Notes under the pieces: model-generated
What the model saw: the letters and a program-made list of their open reading frames with translations, nothing else
What the model was told of the DNA's origin: nothing
Databases searched by the model: none
From: Deltaproteobacteria bacterium
GTDB lineage: Bacteria > Lernaellota > Lernaellaia > JACKCT01
NCBI GenBank assembly: GCA_020633895.1
Contig: JACKCT010000006.1
Span: 124,001 to 188,000, forward strand
Length of the DNA: 64,000 bases
Direction of reading: 5' to 3'
Translations under genes and position numbers: made by a program
In this document: positions 9,741 through 18,136 of the stretch, in pieces
Position numbering within the stretch: the stretch's first letter is position 1
Layout of the letters: each line of letters opens with the position of its first letter

Positions 9741-10304
9741 ATGCAGCGTCTCATTCTGTGCGTTTTTTTATCCGCGGTTTTCATGACTGTTGGTCTGTTC
9801 GCTTGTGGCGGATCCGGAGACGACGACGATGACGACGATTCGGCTTCCGATGACGATGACGACGATTCCGACGATGACGACGACGATTCGACACCGAGCG
9901 GATCAAACCCCGTGTGCGATCGTGGGTGTACGGAGGAATTCGTCAACACCAGGGCGAGTTGCCTGATCTCGGGGGTTGGAGGCGACTGCTTCGACAACGC
10001 GCGGTCCGCCGCGATCGAGTGCCTTAGCGAATGCGATAGCTGCGTTGACGTCCTCGACGATCCGGAGGCGGCGAGCGTCGATTCGATCTTCTGTTATACG
10101 GAGGCTTTTGACTGCACGGAATCGGACCGCGCCATGACCGAGGATTACGCCGAATGCATTGGCGTGGAGTTTGATTGCATGAAGGACTGCAAAGAAGGCG
10201 TCGGGACGTGCCTGTCGACCGCTGGGCCCCATTCGGAGATCATGGCCTGCTACGAAGACGAGGCGGATTGCTACAACGCTTGTTTGGAGAACGCCGACGC
10301 GTAG
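9741..10304 (+). CDS. 16-cysteine poly-Asp lipoprotein, copy 2
   Basis: 187-residue paralogue of the lipoprotein at 8851. The lipobox is LFAC (C22), followed by a denser poly-Asp linker (about 26-53). The cysteine-rich part opens with VCDRGC and keeps all 16 cysteines in the same order, ending CYEDEADCYNAC. Outside the cysteines and a few acidic or hydrophobic positions (such as the GVE-[FY]-[DE]-CM segment) the pair have diverged strongly. GAGGAG lies 7 nt before the ATG. It converges on the CoA-transferase gene 43 bp downstream. Function unknown. Confidence 0.87.
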   Translation: MQRLILCVFLSAVFMTVGLFACGGSGDDDDDDDSASDDDDDDSDDDDDDSTPSGSNPVCDRGCTEEFVNTRASCLISGVGGDCFDNARSAAIECLSECDSCVDVLDDPEAASVDSIFCYTEAFDCTESDRAMTEDYAECIGVEFDCMKDCKEGVGTCLSTAGPHSEIMACYEDEADCYNACLENADA

Positions 10305-10332
10305 ATTCCATCAATCGGTCGTACATGGATAG

Positions 10333-10351
10333 CTAGGGCGGCGGCCCTTAG
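10333..10351. terminator. possible bidirectional hairpin between convergent genes
   Basis: CTAGGGC and GCCCTTAG form a near-perfect stem over a 4-nt loop between the convergent lipoprotein (stop at 10304) and CoA-transferase gene (stop at 10348-10350, inside the stem). There is no T-run, so termination is only a suggestion. Confidence 0.3.
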
Positions 10352-12273
10352 AACGCCTCCGGCTCGTCCTTCTTTTCGACGCCGCGACTTTGATCTTCCG
10401 AGGCGTCTTCCGCCTCCGTCGGCAGCTTGTCGAAGGGCATGACGATGGAATAGACGCCTTCGTGCAATTCGGACTGCACGGCCAGGCCCGATTTGTGGAA
10501 CACATGCAGCATGGGCCGGTTCGCCGCGAGGACCTCGCCGGTGAAGCCCAGCAGCCCCGCGTCTCGGGCGATGCGCGTCAGGTGGCGCATCTGCTCGGTG
10601 CCCAGGCCCTGTCCCTGCCAGTCGTCGCGCATCACGAAGGCCACCTCGGCGAGGTTGTTGGCCGGGTTCTGGTGGTAGCGGGCCACGCCGATGATCTCCG
10701 ATTCCGCGTCGCCTTCCTCGATGGTCTCCACGACGATGGCGATGTTCTTGGAATAATCCACGTCCAGATACTGCATGATGTTCGTGTGGGGCATGCGCTC
10801 GATGGCGGCGGCCCAACGGCGATAGATCGTCTGGTCCGAGAGGTTGTAAAACAGGTCGCTCATCTTCGCCTCGTCGGCCACGCGAATCGGACGCAGTCGC
10901 ACCTTTCGGCCGTTCTTGGCCGTCACCACCGTTTCGTATTGCTTGGGATAGACGGTGCGGGGCGCGATTTGGTCGACAAAGATGTACCGGCGTTCCTTCG
11001 CCGCGGCCAATAGATCGGCGCGAAAATCCGGGTGGGCGATCTGGATGAGGTCCATCGCCCGCTGGCGCACCGTTTTTCCGAGCAGGTCGGCGATGCCGTA
11101 TTCGGTGACGACATAACGCACGTCGCCACGGCTTGTCACCACTCCGGCGCCCAGGTCCAGGGTCGGCACGATGCGGCTGATGGTGTCGTTTTTCGCCGTG
11201 GAGCGGATGGCGATGATCGGCTTGCCTCCCGGACACATGGACGCGCCGCGAATGAAGTCCACCTGCCCGCCGATGCCCGAGAAGAACTTGGTCCCGATGG
11301 AGTCGGCGCACACCTGGCCGGTCAGGTCGATCTGCAACGCGCTGTTGATGGCGACCATCTTGTGCTGCTGGGCGACGCGGATCGGGTCGTTGGTGTGGTC
11401 GGAGGGGTGGAAGGTGAACGTGGGGTTGCGGTCCACGTAATCGTACGTGCGCTGCCGGCCGAAGGTGAAGGACGCGCAGACCTTGTTGGGATAGATGGTG
11501 TTGTACTTGCCGGTGATGTTGCCGTTTTCGATCAGATCGATCACGCCGTCGGAAAACATCTCGGTCCAAACGCCCAAATCCTTGTGGTGGTCCAGGGCCG
11601 CGATGGCCGCGTCGGGGATCTGGCCCACGCCGGTCTGGATGGTCGCGCCGTCCTCAATGAGGGAGGCGACGTTTTTACCGATCTCCCGAGCGGTGTCGTC
11701 GGGCTCGTCCTTGGGCAGGAGGATCAGCGGGTAGTCCACCGGCACCCAGTGGTGGATTTGTTTCATGGGAATGAAACCCGAGCCGTAGATCACCGGCATG
11801 CGCGGATTGATCTCGGCGATCACCAGGCGCGCCGACTCCAGCGCCGCTTTCACGATGTCCACCGACACGCCCAGGTTCACGTAGCCGAACTGGTCGGGGG
11901 GCGAGACCTGCACCAGGGCGACGTCCACCGGCATGCGTCGGGAGCGGATGTGCCCGGGGATCTGGGAGAGGAAGACGGGGGTATAGTCCGCCCGGCCCTC
12001 GAAAACCGCCTTGCGCACGTTGGCGCCCACGAAAAACGCGTTGTGGCGGAAGTTGGCCTCGTATTTCGCGTCGGTGTAGGGCGCCGGGCCCAGGGTCAGC
12101 AGGTGGACGATGGTGTTGTCCGCGAAATGGGACGCCTGCTTTTCCAACTCGGCGACCAGCACCATCGGCTCGGCGGCGCCGGAACCGATGAACACGTGCT
12201 TACCCTTGGGAATGCGTCGGATGGCCTCCGCGGCGCTCAGGCGGCGGTCGGCGTATTTCTCCTGCCAGTCCAT
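10348..12273 (-). CDS. acetyl-CoA hydrolase/CoA-transferase with C-terminal GNAT domain
   Basis: 641-residue fusion. Residues of about 1-430 are an acetyl-CoA hydrolase/4-hydroxybutyrate CoA-transferase-type enzyme, with GSGAAEP near the start, the TEMFSDGVIDL segment where the family's active-site Glu lies, and VVTEYGIADLLG. Residues of about 455-615 are a GNAT acetyltransferase with the acetyl-CoA loop RDDWQGQGLG and a typical FHKSGL segment. Together they suggest an enzyme handling acyl-CoA joined to an acyl-transfer or regulatory domain. ATG at 12273 is chosen because homology begins there (MDWQEKYADRRLSAAEA). It is transcribed leftwards. A scrap of its 3' end is duplicated at 9410-9447. 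Confidence 0.88.
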   Translation of the reverse strand: MDWQEKYADRRLSAAEAIRRIPKGKHVFIGSGAAEPMVLVAELEKQASHFADNTIVHLLTLGPAPYTDAKYEANFRHNAFFVGANVRKAVFEGRADYTPVFLSQIPGHIRSRRMPVDVALVQVSPPDQFGYVNLGVSVDIVKAALESARLVIAEINPRMPVIYGSGFIPMKQIHHWVPVDYPLILLPKDEPDDTAREIGKNVASLIEDGATIQTGVGQIPDAAIAALDHHKDLGVWTEMFSDGVIDLIENGNITGKYNTIYPNKVCASFTFGRQRTYDYVDRNPTFTFHPSDHTNDPIRVAQQHKMVAINSALQIDLTGQVCADSIGTKFFSGIGGQVDFIRGASMCPGGKPIIAIRSTAKNDTISRIVPTLDLGAGVVTSRGDVRYVVTEYGIADLLGKTVRQRAMDLIQIAHPDFRADLLAAAKERRYIFVDQIAPRTVYPKQYETVVTAKNGRKVRLRPIRVADEAKMSDLFYNLSDQTIYRRWAAAIERMPHTNIMQYLDVDYSKNIAIVVETIEEGDAESEIIGVARYHQNPANNLAEVAFVMRDDWQGQGLGTEQMRHLTRIARDAGLLGFTGEVLAANRPMLHVFHKSGLAVQSELHEGVYSIVMPFDKLPTEAEDASEDQSRGVEKKDEPEAF

Positions 12274-12359
12274 GAAAAAGCCCCAATCAAGATGCAAAGC
12301 GCCTCGCCGGGGCGGGCGCGGATGTTCGGGTCGGGTCGATCCGCCACGGGCGGCGTCCG

Positions 12360-12866
12360 CTAGGGTGCCGGAGTTTCGTGGCGGGCCGGTGAGCGGGGCG
12401 CGACTTCGGCGCCGAATCGAGCCGCCAGGCGACGGTGGCGGTGGGCAAAGACGAATCGCACAATCCCACGAACCATCGGCGTCGTAAAGCCCAGGCGCGG
12501 CGTCACCGTCACCCGATCGCGCACCGTGCATCCGGCGCCGTCGTCCTCCACCCATCGTTCGTGCTGCCATCGTCGCTGCAGCCAGGTTGTCGAATCCTCG
12601 CGAAACGATCGCCCCGGTCCCACGTGCGCCAAACGCAGGCGATGCACATCGAAGGGCAGGACGCCGAACGCGAGCAGGAGGCTATTAAACAGGAATTCGC
12701 CGGTCGGCGCGTCGGCAATCGACAGCGACTTCGCCTCGGCCGGATAGGTCATGCGCACCAGGGGCATCAGCTCGGCGTTGACCCCGTCCATGCGCGTGGC
12801 GTGGGCCCAGACCTCGTCCGCGGACGCGGCCAGGCGGGTGATTTTTTCGACGACGAATTCGGCCAT
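12360..12866 (-). CDS. SRPBCC (START-like) ligand-binding domain protein
   Basis: 168 residues, mostly one SRPBCC fold: an opening FVVEKITRLAASADEVWAHAT, a central strand region, and a final helix MVRGIVRFVFAHRHRRLAARF. Such proteins bind small hydrophobic ligands in a deep cavity; the ligand cannot be told here. ATG at 12866 has a purine-rich GAGGGG just upstream on the minus strand and gives the usual family start. The Pro/Arg-rich tail is short. It lies 86 bp upstream of the CoA-transferase gene in the same direction and may share its transcript. Confidence 0.75.
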   Translation of the reverse strand: MAEFVVEKITRLAASADEVWAHATRMDGVNAELMPLVRMTYPAEAKSLSIADAPTGEFLFNSLLLAFGVLPFDVHRLRLAHVGPGRSFREDSTTWLQRRWQHERWVEDDGAGCTVRDRVTVTPRLGFTTPMVRGIVRFVFAHRHRRLAARFGAEVAPRSPARHETPAP

Positions 12867-13302
12867 CGGGCGACCCCTCGTTTGAAGGTTCCTATTTAGC
12901 ACAGTGCGAGGATGTCCGTCAGAGGCGCGCACGGTGAAAAAATCGGGACCGGCTCGAATTTCGACGGTCCGAAATGGAATCCAGTCCCCGTTTCATTGGC
13001 GATGTCCGAGCCGCGAGCCGCTTGCCCTATCAGAGCCCCGAACGGTAGTGAGGGGTCAAACTCGAACGTTGTTGGCGACGGGTCCGACCAAACAGAGCCG
13101 CGCACGGTAGCAAGCGGTCTGGCCCGCCCCGGCACGCCACGCACGATGTGTTAAATAACGCTCGTAGCGTGCAGGCTCTGAAAGGGGCGCGGTCGGGGCT
13201 CGGTTAGGTCGTGCCGAATTCAAACGCCCACTTGGCGCGACAATCCACACCGTGCTAATTTCACGGGCCGTTTGACATGACCCCCACCGGATGGGACCGA
13301 CG
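12867..13302. other. 436-bp intergenic region with composite repeat
   Basis: No gene is seen. The right part is filled by the dispersed CAGAGCC element at 13031-13202; 12918-13030 has related GAGCCGCG pieces. The last 100 bp must hold the serS promoter, but no clear -35/-10 pair stands out. Confidence 0.6.
13031..13202. repeat. CAGAGCC dispersed repeat, composite copy A
   Basis: The first part (13031-13092) begins CAGAGCCCCGAAC and continues AGTGAGGGGTCAAACTCGAACG, shared with the copy at 16021. The second part starts at 13093 with CAGAGCCGCGCACGGTAG and matches the left end of the copy at 38625 over about 65 bp. Its far side carries the inverted end GGTCGGGGCTC. Two copies therefore appear joined head to tail upstream of serS. 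Confidence 0.75.
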
Positions 13303-14604
13303 ATGCTGGACCGAAAATTCGTGCGAGAAAATATGGCCGAGGTGGAGCAAATGCTCGCCAACCGCAAGACCAAGCTCGACCTGGCCGAGTTGGGCCGCCT
13401 GGACGAGCAGCGCCGCGAGTTGCAGCACAAGGTCGAATCGCTGCGCCACGAGCAAAAGCAGGCCTCGGAGAAGATTGCCCAAGTCAAGAAAGAGGGCGGC
13501 GACGTCAAGGCCGTGATCCAAAGCGTCGGCGTGATCTCCGAGCGCATCAAGGCCATGGAGCCCGAGCTCAAGCAGATCGACGAGCAATACGACGCCCTGC
13601 TCATGGTCGTGCCCAACATGCCCGGCCCCGAGACCCCTGTCGGCCAAAGCGAGGCGGACAACGTCGAATTGCGAAAATGGGGCGAGCCGCGCGCGTTCGA
13701 CTTCGAGGTGAAGGACCATGTGGACGTGGGCGAGGGCCTGGACATTCTGGACATGCCTCGGGCGGCGAAGCTCTCCGGCGCGCGCTTTACCTTGCTCAAG
13801 GGCGACGGCGCCCGCCTGTCACGCGCCCTGGTCAACTTCATGCTCGAGACGCACGCCAAAAACGGCTATCGCGAGATCGCGCCGCCCTTCCTGGTCAATT
13901 CGCCGACCATGACCGGCACGGGCCAGTTGCCCAAGTTCGCCGAGGATCTGTTTAAGGTCGACGGCAAGGACAAGGACCTGTGGCTCATCCCCACCGCCGA
14001 GGTGCCGGTGACGAATATTTTCCGGGACGAGATCCTCGACGAGGGTGATCTGCCCAAGGCCATGTGCGCGTTCACGCCGTGTTTCCGCTCCGAGGCCGGG
14101 GCCTACGGCAAGGACACGCGGGGCATGATCCGGGTGCATCAGTTTGATAAGGTCGAACTGGTGTGGATCACCAAGCCCGACGAATCCGAGGCCGCCCACG
14201 AACGCCTGACCCGGGACGCGGAGGGCATTTTGCAGGCGCTGAATCTGCCTTATCGCGTCATGGATCTATGCACCGCGGATATCGGTTTCTCCGCCCGGCG
14301 CTGCTACGATCTGGAAGTCTGGTTGCCCAGCCAGCAGGCCTATCGGGAGATTTCCTCCTGCTCCAACTGTTGGGATTTTCAGGCCCGGCGGGCGGGCATC
14401 CGCTACAAGTCCAAGGGTCAGAAGGGCACGAACTTCGCCCACACCCTCAACGGCTCGGGTCTGGCGGTGGGCCGCACCTTCCTGGCGATTTTGGAGAACT
14501 ACCAGAACGCCGACGGCACGGTGACGATCCCCGAAGCCCTGCGGCCCTACATGGGCGGGCAGGAGACGATCGAGCCGCCCAAGGCCGAGCCGACGGTGAT
14601 CTAA
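13303..14604 (+). CDS. serS: serine-tRNA ligase
   Basis: 434-residue cytosolic class II aminoacyl-tRNA synthetase that charges tRNA-Ser. The N-terminal coiled-coil arm (about 30-100) is followed by the catalytic core. Motif 2 contains FTPCFRSEAGAYGKDTRG and motif 3 is near LAVGRTFLAILENY, with the usual end PEALRPYMGG. Length is normal for bacterial SerRS. ATG at 13303 gives the standard start MLDRKFVREN; an in-frame ATG 12 bp upstream is possible. The methyltransferase gene begins 29 bp downstream and may be co-transcribed. Confidence 0.97.
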   Translation: MLDRKFVRENMAEVEQMLANRKTKLDLAELGRLDEQRRELQHKVESLRHEQKQASEKIAQVKKEGGDVKAVIQSVGVISERIKAMEPELKQIDEQYDALLMVVPNMPGPETPVGQSEADNVELRKWGEPRAFDFEVKDHVDVGEGLDILDMPRAAKLSGARFTLLKGDGARLSRALVNFMLETHAKNGYREIAPPFLVNSPTMTGTGQLPKFAEDLFKVDGKDKDLWLIPTAEVPVTNIFRDEILDEGDLPKAMCAFTPCFRSEAGAYGKDTRGMIRVHQFDKVELVWITKPDESEAAHERLTRDAEGILQALNLPYRVMDLCTADIGFSARRCYDLEVWLPSQQAYREISSCSNCWDFQARRAGIRYKSKGQKGTNFAHTLNGSGLAVGRTFLAILENYQNADGTVTIPEALRPYMGGQETIEPPKAEPTVI

Positions 14605-14633
14605 ATCCGAAAGTCCCGGAAAGGGCGTTGCCG

Positions 14634-15473
14634 ATGCGCAAAAATCTTCGCGAAGAGATCCATCGGAATCTGCGCGAGATTCGCGTGCGCGCCTTCGACA
14701 TCCTGCCTGCGCTGACGCAGCGTTTCCGTGAGCAGGCCTCCCACCGCCATCCCGAAATGGTGCGCGACGAGTACGACCGTTTCTGGGATCGGGCGTGGGC
14801 GTCGGGCGAATACCTGCGCACCGACGGCGTGATCCTCAAATACGACCGGCCGCTCGCCGACTACAGCGCCCTGGATTTCAAGAAGGACGTGGTGGTTGCG
14901 TCGCTGCGTCGGTATATCGAGGAACACGGCATCGCGTCGGTGTTGGAGATCGGCTCGGGCGCGGGGATGAATCTGATTTACCTGGCGCAGCTTCTGCCGG
15001 AGGTGCGTTTCGTGGGATTGGAGCCGACGTCGAGCGGCGTGCGCCTGGGGCGTGAGTTCGCGCGGGAGATCCCGAAGGAGCTTCGCCTTGGCGACTCGAC
15101 CGGGCCCCTTTCCAACGTGGAATTCATCCAGGGATCCATTCTGGATGCCGACGCGGTGGAGAGTCTGGAAGGCGAGCGCTTCGACCTGGTTTTCACCGCC
15201 GCCGTCCTGGAACAGATGCACAACGAAATCGAGACGGCCTTCGCCCACATTTTTCGTCTGGCGACGCGTTACTTCTATTTCTTCGAGGAATGGCTGGAGG
15301 CCAACAGCCGCCTCGAACACTACGCCTATCTGGTGCATCACGATTATTTCCGGTTGTCGTGGCGCTATCTGAGCGAGCGGGGCGATCTGGAAATTCTCGA
15401 CCGGACCATCCCGGCGATTCAACCCGGTCAGGTGCAGTACGGTGTGGTCTTCGGGCGGAGGGCGACGACATGA
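14634..15473 (+). CDS. SAM-dependent methyltransferase, substrate unknown
   Basis: 279 residues with a class I Rossmann-type methyltransferase core. Motif I is VLEIGSGAGMNLIYLA (about residues 101-116), the acidic SAM-ribose residue follows in VGLEPTS, and FDLVFTAAVLEQM is the post-motif strand. The first 90 residues are helical and include DEYDRFWDRAW. ATG at 14634 lies 29 bp after serS. Its TGA overlaps the ATG of the next lipoprotein (ATGA at 15470-15473), so those two are coupled. The substrate is not evident. Confidence 0.85.
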   Translation: MRKNLREEIHRNLREIRVRAFDILPALTQRFREQASHRHPEMVRDEYDRFWDRAWASGEYLRTDGVILKYDRPLADYSALDFKKDVVVASLRRYIEEHGIASVLEIGSGAGMNLIYLAQLLPEVRFVGLEPTSSGVRLGREFAREIPKELRLGDSTGPLSNVEFIQGSILDADAVESLEGERFDLVFTAAVLEQMHNEIETAFAHIFRLATRYFYFFEEWLEANSRLEHYAYLVHHDYFRLSWRYLSERGDLEILDRTIPAIQPGQVQYGVVFGRRATT

Positions 15474-15982
15474 ATCGGCGGTGGCTCGCGTTGATCGTCG
15501 CGGCGGTGCTCGCTTTGGCGGGCGTGTTCGCGTGCGGCAGCGCCGAGGAAGAGGTGAGCTGCGAGGGCGAGACCAAGGCGGGGATCGGCCTTTCGATCGA
15601 GGAATGCCTGGAACGTTTCTCGGTGGAAAACGGCTACGACTTCGAGCCCATCAGCGGCAGCGCGCTGGGCGTTGATTTGACGTACGATTATCAGGCGCCG
15701 GAGAACGCGGCCGTCGCCTGCGAGGAAGACGAGGGCGCCAACTGCGACCCGGAGACGTTCATGACGGCGGACGCGGCGCTGTGCGTCGCGGATTACCACG
15801 GCTTGAAAAAAGGCGAGTGCGGCTGGACGGCGACGATGCGCTATCGCAACTCGCTGGACGCGGTGGCGTGGATGGTCTCGAACGTCACCATCTTCGAACG
15901 GGGCGATCGCGGCGGCCGCGAATTGGTCATCCAAGCCACCACCGGCGAACTCCTGGAAGAAAACACTTGGGGCGAGGAGTAG
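15470..15982 (+). CDS. small lipoprotein of unknown function
   Basis: 170 residues with a lipoprotein signal ending GVFAC (C22). The mature part is acidic but lacks the poly-Asp run seen in other lipoproteins here. Five further cysteines lie in SCEGE, ECLERF, ACEEDEGANC and LCVADY, and another in GECGWTA. The C-terminal half (WTATMRYRNSLDAVAW onward) looks like beta strands. The start overlaps the methyltransferase stop. I do not recognise the family. Confidence 0.8.
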   Translation: MNRRWLALIVAAVLALAGVFACGSAEEEVSCEGETKAGIGLSIEECLERFSVENGYDFEPISGSALGVDLTYDYQAPENAAVACEEDEGANCDPETFMTADAALCVADYHGLKKGECGWTATMRYRNSLDAVAWMVSNVTIFERGDRGGRELVIQATTGELLEENTWGEE

Positions 15983-16287
15983 GGCCGTACTCCGCGTGCT
16001 GCGCTTTCAGACCAATCCGCCAGAGCCCCGAACAGCTTGCCTCGCCGTAGCCTTGGCGAAGGCGGGGAGTGAGGGGTCAAACTCGAACGATGATTGAGTG
16101 GATTTCGTCCAAACGGAGCCCCGACCGTCAGGGAGGGGTTGTCGAGCGGATCAACTCAACGGACGCTTTGGACCGCTTGCTGACGCGCGCGGCTCTGTCG
16201 GGCACATACTGAAATCTCGGCTGCGCATTCCACGGCCGACATTCCCCGTCGCGACGCCGCGAAATCTTTTTGCTATCCTCCCCGATC
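15983..16287. other. intergenic region occupied by repeat copy B
   Basis: Most of this gap is the composite repeat at 16021-16197. The remaining 90 bp before the membrane-protein gene show no clear promoter or ribosome-binding site. Confidence 0.6.
16021..16197. repeat. CAGAGCC dispersed repeat, composite copy B with 31-bp insert
   Basis: The first half (16021-16113) matches 13031 onward but carries 31 extra bases (16034-16064, containing CTCGCCGTAGCCTTGGCGAA) between GAAC and GGGAGTGAGGGG. The second half starts with GGAGCCCCGACCGTCAGGGA at 16115 and ends at 16197 with the inverse complement of CAGAGCCGCGCGCGTCAGCA. It thus has one CCCGACC-type and one CGCGC-type end in opposite orientation, as at 38625-38746. 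Confidence 0.75.
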
Positions 16288-18093
16288 GTGAACAAACGCC
16301 TCCAATACATCGCGGCCGGCGTCCTCGTCGCCGTCGTCATCGCCGTGCAGGTCGCGACCAACATCTGGTGGACGCATCGGCACACCGCCTACGACGGCAT
16401 CAGCGAGGGCGATCTGGTCGCCAAGGCGCTGGAATACGCCGATTTCGTCGACGCCCACCCCTACACCAAGGAACAACTGCGTTACCTGACCGCCCGCGAG
16501 CAGCCGACGGACACGCCGCGCCTGCTGTTCGCCCTGGGCTACGAGTTCATGGAACACTTCGGGCGCGGCCAAAACGCATTGTATTACGCCATGACGCTCG
16601 TCTTCGCGGTCCTGCTGCTGGGGACGTTCGTGCTGGGCGCGCGGACGGTGGGCCTGTGGCCGGCGGTGTTCGCGACGGCGTTGGTCGGGTTGCTGCCCCA
16701 GGTGTACGACTGGTGCCGGGCGTTCACGACCTATCCCGCGGCGACGGCGCTGCTGTGCTTCGCGCTGGTGTTTCTGATCGAGAGCCAAGGCTTCATGCGT
16801 CCCCTGGCGACGGCGGCGTTTTTCGTCACGGTGATTCTCATGCTCCTGGTCGAGCGAGGCACCCCGCCGATCTTCCTGGCCGGGCCGGTGGCCTTCGCCC
16901 TGTGGCCGCGTGTCCGGGATCTGCGCGAACGACGGCCGATGCGCCTGTTTTGGGTGCATCTGGCGTTGGGGGTCGCGGCGACGCTGTTGGTGGCCGGGCC
17001 CTACCTGATGGGCTACGTCACCGGAGGCGCCGCCCACATCGGCGAGCGCGTCACCGAGCGCTGGTTCCAGCCGGGCGACTACTGGTACGGCAAAAGCTTC
17101 GTCGGCCACTACTACCTGGTCGAGCTGGCGAAGAAACAGGCGGGCCCGCCGGTGGCGTGGGCGTTCTATTTGTCGCTGATCGCCGTGTGGCGGCGGCCGT
17201 TTCGCGGGCGGGGCGTGATTGTCGCGGCGATGGCGGTGCCGTTGGTCGTGTTCACCCTCATCAGCACCAAGGACACGACGTACGTCATGGCCTGGCTACC
17301 GCTGGTGTGCCTGGTGATCGGACACGGCGTCGCGTCGCTGCCGGGGGGATGGTTCGCGCGAACCGGAGCGGCGCTGGCGTTGCTGGCGGTGGCGGGCTTC
17401 AGCTTCGTGAACTACACGGCCGGCAAGGATTGGATCATCCAAACGCAGATCAACGAGCACAACCCGGTCCTGGGACTGACCCGTTTTCTGACCAACTGGA
17501 ACGGCCGTTATCAGCCGCGAAAGCCCGATCCGGATTGGCGCTTGGAACAGGTGGCCGACGAGATCGTGGCGCACCTGGACCCGGACGGTCGAAACTACCT
17601 TTATTTGCGTTACCAGCCCGGCGGCAAGGACCCGCAGATGGACCTGGGCTTCGCGGTGGCCTACCGGCGGCCGGACGTGGGGTTGATCGTCCGTTTCGAA
17701 CCGGCGCCCGAGGGCATCAACCCGGATACGGTCGACGTGACGATCCTGCGGGTGGACGATTGGGTGAAAGCCGGGTGCGCGGAAGCGGACGGGCGCATCG
17801 AGGCCGCGTTCCTCAAGTGGGGCGAGAACGTGCGTTTCCTGGAATATTTCGACGAGGAACTGCCGACCCTCGACGCCTTCATGCACGACGCCCATCAGAC
17901 GCTCGTGGGGGAGGGTAATCTCCATCCCGAGCTGTATGAGCGGGTTTACGACTATCGCATCTTCGACGCGTGGCCGGGCGCTTGCCCGGAGCCGGACGGA
18001 GCAGCGCCGAATGGAACAGCGCCGAATGGAACAGCGCCGAATGGAACAGCGCCAAATGAAACCGAGCCAATTGGAACAGAGCCCCGACCGTAA
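16288..18093 (+). CDS. polytopic membrane protein, GT-C glycosyltransferase-like
   Basis: About 601 residues. An N-terminal transmembrane helix (about 6-26) is followed by an acidic loop, at least eight further membrane segments up to about residue 400, and a large soluble C-terminal part. This is the layout of GT39/PMT-like lipid-linked sugar transferases, but I cannot name a family. GTG at 16288 gives a normal membrane-protein start; a TTG 18 bp upstream is also in frame, and neither has a good ribosome site. The last 28 residues are a tandem APNGT repeat, then TEPRP and a stop supplied by the repeat element at 18077, so the natural C-terminus has been replaced. Confidence 0.7.
   Translation: MNKRLQYIAAGVLVAVVIAVQVATNIWWTHRHTAYDGISEGDLVAKALEYADFVDAHPYTKEQLRYLTAREQPTDTPRLLFALGYEFMEHFGRGQNALYYAMTLVFAVLLLGTFVLGARTVGLWPAVFATALVGLLPQVYDWCRAFTTYPAATALLCFALVFLIESQGFMRPLATAAFFVTVILMLLVERGTPPIFLAGPVAFALWPRVRDLRERRPMRLFWVHLALGVAATLLVAGPYLMGYVTGGAAHIGERVTERWFQPGDYWYGKSFVGHYYLVELAKKQAGPPVAWAFYLSLIAVWRRPFRGRGVIVAAMAVPLVVFTLISTKDTTYVMAWLPLVCLVIGHGVASLPGGWFARTGAALALLAVAGFSFVNYTAGKDWIIQTQINEHNPVLGLTRFLTNWNGRYQPRKPDPDWRLEQVADEIVAHLDPDGRNYLYLRYQPGGKDPQMDLGFAVAYRRPDVGLIVRFEPAPEGINPDTVDVTILRVDDWVKAGCAEADGRIEAAFLKWGENVRFLEYFDEELPTLDAFMHDAHQTLVGEGNLHPELYERVYDYRIFDAWPGACPEPDGAAPNGTAPNGTAPNGTAPNETEPIGTEPRP
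18000..18076. repeat. 15-bp tandem repeat at the gene's 3' end
   Basis: About five units of GGAACAGCGCCGAAT run in frame into the CAGAGCC element, the last ones diverged (GAAACCGAGCCAATT). The unit GGAACAGCGCC resembles the junction GGAACAGAGCC at the element's left edge, so the array probably arose by slippage or repeated duplication at that edge. Confidence 0.75.
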
Positions 18094-18101
18094 GGGAGGG
18101 G
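18077..18101. repeat. CAGAGCC dispersed repeat, single end (copy C)
   Basis: CAGAGCCCCGACCGTAAGGG plus AGGGG is the CCCGACC-type end of the family. It encodes the last five residues and the TAA stop (18091-18093) of the membrane protein. No opposite end is visible; a different repeat follows at 18137. Confidence 0.8.
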
Positions 18102-18136
18102 AGCGAAGTGTATTGTTCCCGTGCATCACAGAGAAT

